Of a stretch of 20,322 bases of DNA, positions 9,109 to 18,864 are shown in pieces. Both the position numbers and the translations under genes were made by a program. Origin of the DNA: Silene noctiflora (Eukaryota; Streptophyta; Magnoliopsida; Caryophyllales; Caryophyllaceae); assembly GCA_009801015.1 (NCBI GenBank), contig VHZZ01009638.1, positions 17,270 to 37,591 of the forward strand, given 5' to 3'. Each line of letters starts with the position of its first letter. Positions within the stretch are counted from its first letter, which is position 1. Below the pieces are notes generated by a model. It was not told the DNA's origin and ran no database searches. It saw only the letters and a list, made by a program, of their open reading frames with translations.

Positions 9109-11299
9109 TTTGGACATGGTCCACCCGCGCATTGGTAATGTTTAAGGCGGTGGTACTTCTCCTACGGAACCTTGTGTTGACAAAGCACGTCATGGGCCAT
9201 TACTGATTTGTAAGGCATGAAACCAATGAATGGTTTGAACAAGCCCACATTTGTGGAGTCGCCCCCAATTTTTATGGATAACTGGATCCGTTCAAATACT
9301 TCACGTCACGTCAAGACATAAAGTAGTGACATACACACTAAGAAATTCGCCAACCTTAGCATTCCATGTCTAGAATGACTCTCGCGATTCCAATGAACAC
9401 TGGTGTTCATAGATATCTGAGTAAGGGGTGAGGGTATGTATTAGTAAGCTCATACTAGAACACCGTATCCCACCCGTCTCGATAGCGGCCTCTACTAATG
9501 ATCAGGGAATGTACTTTATATTTGATATGTCATTAGTTATATGCATGCAATGCAACAATTAATAGATTAAATCATAGCATGTGAATTAAACTACGTCGGT
9601 TAACACATAAAGTTAGCAAACAATTGAGTCAAAGTGGAAGTTTATGTTCTTTGCATGTGAGAAGAAAAGTAAACAAAAGAAATAAATTATATGACAACGA
9701 ACAATGAATCTAAACCATAAATACGTCAAAAAAAGAAATAAAATAATAAACACGAAACAGAAGGTGATAATTATGAATAATATTTAATTGTAAACTAATT
9801 AGAATACCTACGTCAGAACGAGACGAGTTCAGAGGCAGAAGCCAGCCCAGAAAAGGCGCAGCACGTGTTGCGCCCTCTAGAAGAGGCGCGTCGCTCAGTG
9901 CGACTGTTATCGAGTTAGATTCAGACTGTGAAAATCAGCCCCGCGTTTGTTAATGTTCGTTGGTTGATTTAAGATGTATTAATTGATATTTAACTCGAGT
10001 TTGAAGTAGTTTAACCAATTACATATATGAGGCATTGTCGTAAAGCAGAAGACATGTACAAAAATTGAATTTCAATGATTTGGTATGGGAAGATCGAATC
10101 ATCAAAATCCGGGTTTGAAATAAATGAAAAAATCCCACAAATATTGAACTATAAGGGATTTGAGTCGGAGAGGATTTAATAAAATAAATAAAAGACTGGA
10201 AATTTATGACAGAAAATGAAATAAGGACGAAACAAATAGTACTCGAGGAGGAAGAAGAAGAACAGCAGCAGCAGCTAAGCAACCTCTGGAAGAGGCGCAA
10301 CAGACGCTGCGTCTGTTCCAGATGGCGCAACTGCTCCTGCGTTTCTTCTCGATAGTCTTTCCCTGCTGTTTCGTCAATAAGGTTTAAAAATTATGGTTTT
10401 GAAAACAATTAACGACGTATTTGCGACATAGACCCTTACATAATAATAAATAAAGAAAATAAAATATGAATTTGGGATTTACAACCTCGGACTTACATGT
10501 TTGTGAAGCGAAAAACGACTTAATTCGACGACGTAATGAAGATGCCCTTAAAAAAGGATTTAGAAAAACGATTGATTAAGATTGAATAAAGTGTAGTGGT
10601 CAAATTGGTAGGTCAATACAAAACGTGACTGGTACCTAGAATGATCTAGGCTTACGTGGTCGATATTGCTCAAGCACGTAGGCGTCATAGCAATAGCACG
10701 TGGTCTTAGCATGCAAAGAGAGAGAAGATAAGGGGCGGACACTCGCGTCAACAATATGTGAGGCGGAGGCCTTTATTTATATTAATCACGAGGTGAGAGT
10801 TTTTGAAGGATTAAAATACGGAAATAATCCAGGAAGATCTGGACGCTGCTAGAAACAGGCCCAGGAAGAGGCGCAACAGGTTGTGCGTCGTCTCCTGGAG
10901 GTGTTTCTCTTCAGCATCGAAGATTTCCGCGTTTTCAGAGTTTGGAAAGGATTAGTTTTCCTTATTTCGTCAAAATAAGATATTTTTGAACTCTTAAAAA
11001 TATTTGAGATATTTTAGGATTCTTAAAAATATCACGACTCAGATTTGAGACGGTTTTTGAGAAAATGACTACGGTTTCTGAAAATGAAGACGGTTTTTTA
11101 ACCGGACTCCAAATGTACTCTAATTACTGCCAAAACGACTGTATCGGCGCACAGATAACAATGAAGGGGTTGTCCCGAATATTTAGGAAATCGTTTGACG
11201 TCGAATTAATAGAATGTCGTAATAACGCTTCGTATGCTAAACAAGCACTCTAATCATCATCGGGTGTTTGGCAAAGGGTGCAGAAACGGGGTATCCACA
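9109..11299 (-). repeat. 5' LTR of element 2, apparently complete (about 2.19 kb)
   Basis: On the minus strand it begins TGTGGATACCCCGTTTCTGC at 11299 and ends next to the PBS at 9109. The terminal bases here read CCATGTCCAAA; the left copy ends CCATGTCCACA, so the final CA has mutated. The U3 (about 11299-10745) holds a TATA box. The body has three GCGCA-type palindromic patches (about 9855-9903, 10283-10340 and 10865-10900). The open frames inside it (for example plus 11065-11253) are chance. Confidence 0.82.
10771..10781 (-). promoter_or_regulatory. TATA box of the element 2 LTR
   Basis: The minus strand reads TATAAATAAAG in a GC-richer flank. Transcription would be expected to start about 30 bases further left, near 10745. 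The U3/R border would then fall there, and the left LTR (ending at the equivalent of 10570) would have no promoter. Prediction by sequence only. Confidence 0.55.
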
Positions 11300-11304
11300 G
11301 TCAC
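11300..11304. repeat. Target-site duplication GTCAC, right copy
   Basis: It matches 3776-3780 exactly and directly follows the CA end of element 2. Element 1 sequence resumes at 11305. Confidence 0.88.
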
Positions 11305-11685
11305 TAATGACCAAACCTATTTCTTTCTACACTAGAAATACTGTTCAAATCCGTTTGGGGAGGTTTGATCATAAGTGTCCTAAGCTAATTGAAATTAGCT
11401 TCGAATTGATAGGAAACATGCATCACTTTAGTTTAGTTTAGTTTAAAATAGTTCCATCATTTGTAATATATGACATATACTTGCATTTACTTAGAGCATG
11501 AATTCATTCATTTCATGCAATGAATTTGCATTTTTACTTTACTTTCCTATATTCTAAAATCCAAAAACAAGTTCTTTAATTTTCGATAATTTAAAAATAC
11601 AAAAACACGTCTTTATTTTCAAATAAAACTCATTTTAAAAATAAAAAAATATGTTTTTCATTTTTGTTTCCTAACCCTATCTTGT
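11305..11685 (+). other. Element 1 internal spacer, resumed
   Basis: Non-coding sequence continues the spacer seen before 3776, with TTGCAT motifs near 11483 and 11527. It also has a run of TTTAGTTTAGTT near 11430. No coding frame is credible. Confidence 0.5.
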
Positions 11686-11723
11686 ACATTGAGGACAATG
11701 TCCAAAATAATGTGGGGGGTGGG
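11686..11723 (+). promoter_or_regulatory. Athila-type extra polypurine tract with adjacent hairpin
   Basis: ACATTGAGGACAATGT (11686-11701) is a perfect 6-bp inverted repeat with a 4-base loop. TGTGGGGGGTGGG follows at 11711-11723. This pairing of GAGGACAATG and a G-rich tract well upstream of the LTR is a recurring Athila-lineage signature. It resembles the extra PPT described for Cyclops-type elements. It could prime a second plus-strand start during reverse transcription. Function is inferred. Confidence 0.6.
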
Positions 11724-13228
11724 AAATTATATTCCATAAAATCCATAAAAATTTGAAAAGTTTTGAAAAATATCAAAAATATGTTCTTTAATTTCATAAA
11801 ACAAAAACCATACAAATTTAAAAATTTCCAAAAACCAAAAACATGTTTTTTTATTTAGTAGTGTAGAATTGTATATACTTGTGTGTATTGTTCTCTTCTC
11901 ATATAGGTACAACATTACATTTGAAACATTATCAAGGGAATATGAAGACCGCTTGGTATGATCGTTCTAATCTCTCTTCTCTTCCATTTATTTTCATTGT
12001 TCATATTAGGAGGATGGGCTATATGTTTATGAGGATGTTGTGGAGTTTTGTGTTGAGGTTTTTGTGCCTATATGTTGTTAGGAGCTTGCATTTAGGATTA
12101 TATGGCATAATAGTTGGTAAAAGCATATGCATTAGATTGTTTATACGTAAGTTGCATCATGGCATATAGTTGCATTTAGAAATAAACTTTGGAAAATGCC
12201 TATTTGAGAAACTTGACAAGTGTGCATAGGCCCTTGTAGATACTCTTTCTCCGTAAGACTTTGTCTACTAGAATAGTCTTCAAACACCTTAGATAATGTC
12301 ATGCTAGCATCGTTTGACTCATTCACTAAGCCTAGTCAACCAAAGGGAATGGGCACAAAAATAATCATCAAATTGAGTTCAAATGCCAATGAAAGCCAAA
12401 AGGTTTGCAAACATTGTTGAATCATTTATGTATTAGGCTTAGGAATGCAAATGGGACCTCTATGCTCTTCTAGAGTACCCTTATTACATATTGGGTCACT
12501 CTCGATGTCACTTAGGTGAGGATTTGCATATTGTTGGTCACCGGCGCATTCCTTTGCCAAATATAAAAATGAGAAACATAAAAAATAAATGGTAAGAAAT
12601 GATCTTAATGTCAAATACTACAAAATTGGGGGGGCGGGGGGGGGAATAACCCAAAAGCAAACTACAAAAGTGAAACTCATACATCTTGATCCCTTTTATC
12701 TATTGATGGTTTTATCTTCTTTTGTTGCATGGTGGAGAGGGGACGACCCTTCCTTTTGTCTAGGAAATAGAGGAAATTCCGCGATCCACTAGTGTCTTCT
12801 AACGCCATAAGGACCCGACTCTTGACAAAAGCATTTAGTAATTGTGGACAAATGTAGCCTAGCTTAACACTATTTGGAGGTGATTTACCTCTATTCTTTT
12901 GGACTTAGTAGTTTATAGAACTAGTATCTATGATGGAGTATATGCCCTTAGATTATTTCTCTTTTAGTTTATTCCGCCACTTAGATGAGGAGAGTGCCTA
13001 TTCTTTTGTAGATGCATCTTGTTACTTGCTTGTGTGCTTATGATGGATGCATCGCCCTTTTGGAAAGCCCCACATTGCCTTGCAAGAAGGCATTCTACCT
13101 CATGGATGCTTTGTTGTGAGTTGAAAAGGCGGAGCCGGACCCGCTAATTGTCACGTATAAGATATGTGTTAGGTAGTTTAAATAAAGGTCTTAGTCTTAG
13201 TCACTTCTTTGCTCCGGACAAGCAAATG
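11724..13228 (+). other. Long non-coding 3' region of element 1
   Basis: About 1.5 kb lies between the extra PPT and the final PPT. The first 150 bases repeat AAAAATTTGAAAA-like A/T strings. Open frames (plus 11879-12169, plus 12589-12792, and several on the minus strand) have no recognisable domain. A run of G7-C-G9 lies at 12628-12644. TTTGCT and AGCAAA flank CCGGACA at 13208-13226, a palindrome often seen just before Tat-type PPTs. No gene is supported. Confidence 0.5.
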
Positions 13229-13249
13229 TTTGGTTGGTTTGGGGATATT
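13229..13249 (+). promoter_or_regulatory. Polypurine tract of element 1
   Basis: TTTGGTTGGTTTGGGGATAT directly precedes an LTR start of the TGATGCGG type. The GTTTGGGGATATTTGAT layout is usual for Tat/Athila elements. It marks the 3' border of the internal region. Confidence 0.7.
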
Positions 13250-13446
13250 TGATGCGGTCCAAAATAGCGCACTTCTAACCCCATATCGAACCCCATTTTG
13301 CATGCTTTTATAGGGCATTCATAGTCGATTTCCTAGTCAAATTGCTTCTTATTTTGATCTTGACGTTTTGTAGGAAATAAGCTAGAAATGGCGTTTTTCC
13401 CGTCTCTTGTGAGCTCTTTGACTACTTTAGAGGATAAAACATGAGA
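13250..13446 (+). repeat. Start of the 3' LTR of element 1, cut by element 3
   Basis: It begins TGATGCGGTCC, followed by CATTTTGCATGC and TTTTGTAGGAAAT near 13370. The order TGAT, TTTTGCAT, then TTGCAGGAA-like is the same as in the LTR starting at 18144 and in plant Tat/Athila LTRs in general. It stops at 13446, where the element 3 LTR begins. The remainder should lie beyond the right edge of the window. Confidence 0.68.
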
Positions 13447-16310
13447 TGTGACACCCCACTATGTAGCATAAACATAACTTAAGAAGTTGCAGCGGAAAAT
13501 ACGGGATTTTAAAAACTTTTTAAAGCTCAAAGCGAAGTATCACTAATAAACCATCAACGAGCACGAATAGTGAGATTAAGTTTTACAATCCAAAGTAAAA
13601 GAAGTTTGGGGAAAAGATATCCCACGAATAAACAAGTCAAGGGTAAGCAAGTCTAGCGTGAGATAACTACGGTCCAACGTAAATACTCGCTAGCTCACAC
13701 GTCTTCAAACCCCCCAAAGGCTTCACCGATACCTGTTATTCATGTAAACATGAACGCCGCAGTCAGTAGGGAGTAACTCAAGGTTCTCCCAGCCACTTTA
13801 AATAAAAATGCATATAATTAAAAACATAAACAAATCATAATGAATATATAATGAACAAGAATAACCTAGATGGAAGTACAAAAGGGAATGGGGCATTCAT
13901 AGCAAGGAATATAAGTATACGATCATTAGACAAGAGCACGCATTGTAAGGAAATACGACATATGCAACTGACCCCAAATGCAAGACAATTACTACTCTTA
14001 GACCTAAATATTCCCCGGGTAGGACAATGATAATAATACGGTCCTAGTCTAAACCTGGCCAGACTCTCGGAAGGTACACTTCCAATTCGATAAGCGGCAG
14101 AACAGCCCACATCCAAGACTCGATGACAGAACGGAAATCGAGTACCCCAATCGCCAGAACAACACGAATGTGGCAGAAAGGACTAAGATAGAACTTACTT
14201 TCCAGAACGGCACAAGTGATCCAAAACCATACTTGCCAGAACAACACAAGCAGGCGTAATTATAAGTCAAGCAGTGGCATAGCAAAATGACGAATCCATA
14301 AGAATGAGACTCAAGTAAATAATCAAAAAACATTAGAAATTCGTACTTGAAATGGGATATTTATATATTACCTATGACATTTCATAACTCGAACATAAAA
14401 CAATTTACGTCATTTTATTCATTTGAAACACAAATAAATGATTCATAATTTAATTACAAGTCACTTGAATGAAAAGTAAATAAATGATAACAAATGGATT
14501 ACGTAATATAAAACATAAATAAAAAACTCGTAATTAAATTGCAAATGACTTGGATACAATATAAACAATTAATAACGAATAGATTATGTAATATATATCA
14601 TGAGAAATAACGTAAATAATTCAATCCCGACTTGTACCCAAACAAGGCAAGAGTCACAAACAAACGCCAAACAAGGCCTTAAATAGATAACCATACCGGT
14701 GGGACAGGGCTGGTCCCGGCCGGTACGGTGGTAGGGGGTGGAGGGAGCATGGCTGGGCAGCACGCATCCACACCGATGGCATGGCAGCCGTACCGGTCGG
14801 TACGGGTCAGGTGGGCAAGGAAGATGGTGGTACTAGGTAGGGATGGTATCAAAGGAGAAGCTTTGGGGAGGCCTGGGGTTTGTCCCGGCCAGGTGTGGGG
14901 GTGGTACCGACGGGATGGAAACAGAGCACAAGGAGGACACAACCCTGAACTTGGTCCCGGCCAGGGAGGGCAGTGGTGCCGGCGGGATGACACCAGAGGG
15001 AGTGCCAAGGAGGAAGTGTTGGGGTCTGTCCCGGTGAGGCATGAAGGGGATGCCGGCGGGAGACCTGTGCAAGGGGGAGGGGACGCGCGACTTAAGGGAT
15101 GAGTTTGGGACGGTTTTAAAATCGTTCTAATCTCATTCCACGCAAATTTAAATATAATGAGACGGTCCAAAAAAATATATATATTTCCACTAAAAATAAT
15201 TTATTACCATTTTAACAATATTTTAACCAAATTAATTTATAAACATGTCATTGAAAAGAGTTTCATATAATTGAGAGGGAAAATGCTCTAACCAAATACG
15301 AACCAACCAAGTTACCCAAATCATTCCAACTTCCAATATTTGCACTAAGGGTCTCACCATATCGATAATACATAAAAAACGGAGCACTTTTAAGACGGAA
15401 AATCAATTGTTTACACTTTCAAGTAACCATCTTTACCCAATTATTTCTAACAACAAAACAATCCCACCATCTCATGATATGAATAAACATATAACATGAC
15501 ATAAATACAATATTTCACCCAATAATCCTCTCATGAGGATAATCCAACATAACCACACGATAACATATGAATGAACATGTCTAAAATGACTCAATAATTT
15601 CAAGACAACAACAATTACTAACAAACTCATCATGAAACATGTCGAACATGTAAAGTTACCAGCTTTAAACAATTAAAGGCTAAATCATTCACATATAAAG
15701 CACATAACTGGTAGCAATGTCGAGATACCTATCTCCGTTACCTTTTTGCCTTTCAAATTGTCACATAGCCATGTCAAGGACCTCCAAGCTTGATCCTTAA
15801 CAAAAACCTCAAAGTAGTAATCAAAATACTCTAACCCTAGAAAGACGAGCTTGAAGAAATATAAAAAAAGATTATGTCTTTCTTACCTATAAAGGAGGAG
15901 GGCGAGACAAGGAGGAGAATGACGCAAGAATGAAGTGATTTGGTGGAGAAATGAAAGTGTTATGAAGTTTTTAAGGTTGATGAGAAAGTCTAACAATGGT
16001 GGAAGTTTTAGAGACAAATTTGCTGAAATTTTATGAGAAGATGAAGAGGAAAATGAGGGTTTTGAGAGAAGTAAGGAGTAAATAGGCCCATTACTTTGTT
16101 TAGGCACAAGTTTAACTTAACTTGAGTCGGATTTCACTAAAAACACGTCTCAAAGTCTATTACACACATAAGATGGTTATTATTATTAACAATACTGTTA
16201 TTATACATGTAAAGCAACAATTTTATAAAAATGGGTTTAAAAGATAAATAAAATAATAAAATAGTTAATTAAATTATAAATTCTAAAACGGGAATTTCGC
16301 GGCTGTTACA
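13447..16310 (-). repeat. 3' LTR of the Tekay-like element 3 (2864 bp)
   Basis: On the minus strand it starts TGTAACAGCCGCGAAATTCC and ends GGGGTGTCACA, with inverted TGT...ACA termini. A weak TATA-like CTATTTAC lies near 16079-16086 on the minus strand. Further in, a pyrimidine-rich leader-like stretch is followed by a possible splice donor (AGGTAAG, about 15883-15889). A GC-rich repeat tract lies at 14692-15105. The plus-strand bases 13442-13446 (TGAGA) should be one copy of its target duplication. The other copy is not in the window. Confidence 0.78.
14692..15105. repeat. GC-rich tandem repeat tract inside the element 3 LTR
   Basis: The tract is sharply more GC-rich than its flanks. GTCCCGGCC or close variants recur at about 14713, 14881, 14952 and 15027 on the plus strand, the last three about 73-75 bp apart. 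Each is followed by a GTACCGACGGGAT or GCCGGCGGGA-like segment. A related TACCGGTCGGTACGGG lies near 14789. Large open frames on both strands (plus 14728-15102, minus 14679-15170) come from the base composition and show no protein motif. Confidence 0.75.
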
Positions 16311-16347
16311 ATCACCCCACCTTTTAAAAAGTTTCGTTCTCGAAACT
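16311..16347 (-). promoter_or_regulatory. Polypurine tract and conserved motif of element 3
   Basis: On the minus strand AGTTTCGAGAACGAAAC (16331-16347) is followed by AAAAGGTGGGGTGAT (16311-16325) and then the LTR start. This arrangement is a hallmark of Tekay-type chromoviruses, in which the first motif often overlaps the pol end (FENETF here). The G-rich run would prime plus-strand synthesis. Confidence 0.75.
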
Positions 16348-18143
16348 TGAAAGTGGAAAACGAAATGGTATAAAGATAAAGTCGAACTTTTCAAAATCGA
16401 CAACCAAAATATTTACAAGGTTTGATGTCATAAAGATTAGAATTCCTTCAAAAGCTTCAAGAAGAATTTTCCAAAAGCACACGTTTCTCGTCAAAGGAAC
16501 AAAAGGGTTCTCGTTGCGCATTCAAGAACGCTAACATCCCAAATCAAAGACAAGGTCAAGGACAAAATCATACACCGATAAGAGTAGGACAAGTTATTAG
16601 ACATCTCAAATAACGAGTCATAACATCGAATCAAATGTTAAAACCAATTAAAAGTGATAATTCATTTCAAATTTTCTAAAAACATGCCAAATTGAAAGCA
16701 AATTTTCGTTTTCAAACCTTTAAAATAAGTCAAGTTTTGCAAAAGTAACATAAAATTTTAACAATGAATGCAACATGGTAACTCAAATTGGTTAGAAATT
16801 GCACAAAATGGAAAGCAACATAGGTATCACAATTACCAAGCACGATAAAGAAGTATATACACAACAAACAGAGGAACTAAACAAAACTTCTACGGGTAGA
16901 AAGCCACGATAAGGTCAGTAGGGAGGTTAAAGAACATAGGGATTTTACAGGCTATTAGTTTCAAGCCTAAAGGGAAGCACAATGAAAAGAGTAAGAGGGG
17001 CATGAACGACAAAGCTTATCGTCAAAGAGGAGGGGAAACTAGGAAACAAGGGGAACGCCACACACTCAAAATACAATCAACAACGTCCTCCTAACGGTTC
17101 CTCAAACATCCTTAGAAAACGAATATCACAACCACATTACTTCCAAGTATTTCCTCAATTCCACTTATGATACTTTACATCTAAGCTATTCCATGAAACA
17201 AGGTACTTCACCACAATTATGATTTCACAACTCCCAATCATGTGCCATCTACAAACGACTTCCACAAAACAAGATCAAAACTACTAACAAAGCTATACTC
17301 ATATTCAATTAGCGTCAACTAAGCGTCTCTCAACATAGTAAAACCCTCAATCAATGATCCAAATTTATTGCTCTTTGTACTATCTAACATCCCAAACGAG
17401 ATCCTGCTATATACCCGAAACCAACAGTAGAAATGATGACATTCTTTAAATCATAAACATTACGAAGCGTACGGCTACAGAACAACCGTTCAAATCACCT
17501 AACTCAACTCTGTTCAAAATTTATCGATCCCAACTTACAATAATATCCCACAAACCTTTACTACCAATCCTCTTTACCATAGGGTGAATACTCGAATGAG
17601 GGTCCAATGACTAACAACAACTCTCGACTAAAACACTTCCTAGGTAACCATTAGAATCCTCACAAAGGCATGTCGGTCATACTAACCTTATGCTCAACTC
17701 AAACCTCCGAGTAACATTTACATCACTAATCCTCTACATATGAAACGATCAAGAGAGTACACTACTACCACTATTAGGATTATATCTAAAGTCTAACTCC
17801 ATTTCATATGGTCCAATGTAAACACAACTCATTAATCCAATTTTGACAAAGTCAAAACCCACCAATCCTCAAAGCACATTCCACCACTCCGCAACGTAGC
17901 CTACGACGCAACCACTACAAGAGGATAAAGAGGAACAACGGGGTAGGGAAACGATGAGGAATTTCAAAGGAATGCATGAGCATGACAAGATATGAAACAC
18001 AAAGATATGGACTCCAAGAATAGCGAAGCCACGAGTAAACAAATAGGTACTATAACTAGGAGGATATCTAAGACAAGAGGAGGATAATAAAACTTATATG
18101 TAAAGGCACGATTCAACAAATCTAGCATGGAAAAAAAAGGTTC
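16348..18143 (-). other. Decayed internal region of element 3
   Basis: About 1.8 kb of AT-rich sequence with no long open frame. The best minus-strand frame (16324-16521) ends SSFENETF at the PPT, and its upstream residues show no integrase or chromodomain signature. It may be a long 3' untranslated region or heavily decayed pol. No gene is supported. Confidence 0.5.
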
Positions 18144-18364
18144 TGATATGTGGTTGTGTTGTCATGCTTTTTCCTTCTTTCTACCTTGCATTCCGACTTG
18201 ATTCGAGTCGGTTTTGGCCCTTTACCTGCATTTTATAACCGAGTTTTGCATTCTATGAATATTTGCCTCGTCTTGCAGGAATCGAGACAGGAACGATAAA
18301 TTGGGAGCGAGTAAAGAGGTTTTTTGGAAAAAGGAAGAAAGGATGAGGAGGAAATGAGCTGGAG

Positions 18365-18812
18365 TGATCCCCCGCCGAGAGGCCGGCAGCCGGCCAACCG
18401 GCAAAATATAGCAGCTGAGGAAAAGAAGGAGAAAATTCAGAAGGAGGATTCCTCTGCCGGCAGGCCGGCAGCCGGTCCACCGGCAGGGGATCACACCATA
18501 CTNGATTCCTCTGCCGGCAGGCCGGCAGCCGGTCCACCGGCAGGGGATCACACCATACTTCCAAAGTGAAACTCAGGCTTCAAAATACCAAACTCTCGAT
18601 GCCGGTAGATAAGCTGGCGGCCGGTCAACCGGCAGAGGACACCCCCAAATGAACAAATGTGAAGAAAAGAAGAATTGGTCGTGTTCCCAGCCGGGAGGCC
18701 GACAGCCGGTCAACCAGCTGGGACACACAATTAACATTTTCAATCTTCAAAATTGCAAAGTCTCGCTGCCGGCAAGAGTACTAGCAGCCGGTCAACCGGC
18801 AGGGAGCCTCTA
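18365..18812. repeat. Palindromic GCCGGCAGCCGG repeat block in the element 4 LTR
   Basis: Six degenerate copies of a roughly 35-bp GC-rich unit (GCCGGCAGGCCGGCAGCCGG, then TCAACCGGCAG) lie near 18369, 18456, 18513, 18602, 18690 and 18768. They are separated by AT-richer spacers. Each unit can fold on itself because GCCGG and CCGGC recur in it. The block lies in the U3, upstream of the TATA box. Copies near 18602 and 18690 are more diverged. Confidence 0.8.
18447..18559. repeat. Perfect 56-bp direct duplication flanking a single N
   Basis: Bases 18447-18502 and 18504-18559 are identical. The only base between them (18503) is N. The other copies in this block are diverged, so perfect identity here is suspicious. 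It is most likely an assembly or gap-filling join of overlapping reads, not a real duplication. Confidence 0.85.
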
Positions 18813-18864
18813 CACACGGGATTTTGGGCTTCTTCTCGTCCTTGGGCTTAATACAATAGGATAC

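Larger units (their letters stand above)
3781..11299 (-). mobile_element. Element 2: Ogre/Tat-like LTR retrotransposon with an internal deletion
   Basis: The 7519-bp unit is flanked by GTCAC on both sides and starts TG and ends CA. Two long direct repeats (3781-5259 and 9109-10570) align at roughly 90 percent identity by eye. The PBS next to the right repeat reads on the minus strand, so transcription runs right to left. The internal region (5260-9108, about 3.85 kb) carries only gag-like remnants with Ogre/Tat-style zinc knuckles. No pol motif was seen. The left LTR lacks the part that corresponds to 10571-11299 and no PPT is visible beside it. One deletion from within the internal region into the 3' LTR would explain both losses. 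The element interrupts element 1. Confidence 0.85.
1..13446 (+). mobile_element. Element 1: Athila/Tat-type Ty3/gypsy retrotransposon, interrupted and pol-less
   Basis: The span runs from the tail of a 5' LTR to the first 197 bp of the 3' LTR. In order it holds an LTR end, a tRNA-Asp-type PBS, a gag remnant, an acidic reading frame, an ATHILA ORF-1-like pseudogene, an extra polypurine tract, a non-coding 3' region, the PPT and an LTR start. Element 2 (3781-11299) is inserted into it and element 3 cuts its 3' LTR at 13446. Without the insert the visible internal region is about 5.3 kb. No protease, reverse transcriptase, RNase H or integrase motif was recognised, so it is either a deletion derivative or a non-autonomous family. 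Family assignment rests on the PBS, the ORF-1 match and the ePPT signature. The two LTR pieces do not overlap, so their identity as a pair is inferred. Confidence 0.75.
13447..18143 (-). mobile_element. Element 3: Tekay-like chromovirus, 3' part
   Basis: On the minus strand the order is decayed internal sequence (18143-16326), PPT, then a 2.86-kb LTR (16310-13447). The junction has the classic Tekay layout: a TTTCGAGAACGAAAC motif, a G-rich PPT, then TGTAACA. The 5' LTR and PBS are not in the window. No tRNA-Met PBS follows the LTR at 13446, which confirms that this is the 3' LTR with its outer edge in element 1. The right border at 18143 is set only by the start of element 4. Pol coding, including the chromodomain, was not recognised. 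Confidence 0.72.

Noticed and set aside
3781-10570. The two long direct repeats read as a segmental or tandem duplication of host DNA
   Set aside because: The GTCAC target duplication, TG...CA-type ends and a PBS beside the right copy identify them as LTRs of one element.
14679-15170. Long overlapping open frames on both strands (plus 14728-15102, minus 14679-15170)
   Set aside because: They coincide with the GC-rich tandem repeat tract, have low-complexity Pro/Gly/Arg translations on both strands and no domain. Open frames are expected by chance in such DNA.
13447-16310. Solo LTR interpretation for the Tekay-like LTR
   Set aside because: Left flank TGAGA does not match the right flank ATCAC, and a PPT-type sequence adjoins the right end, so internal element sequence continues there.
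18222-18564. Minus-strand frames with repeated RPAAG or LPACR-like peptides
   Set aside because: They are translations of the palindromic GC-rich repeats and include the N. They are not protein repeats.
18365-18812. CRISPR-like look of repeats with spacers
   Set aside because: Units are diverged, spacers vary in length, and the block lies in a plant LTR upstream of a TATA box. CRISPR arrays are prokaryotic.
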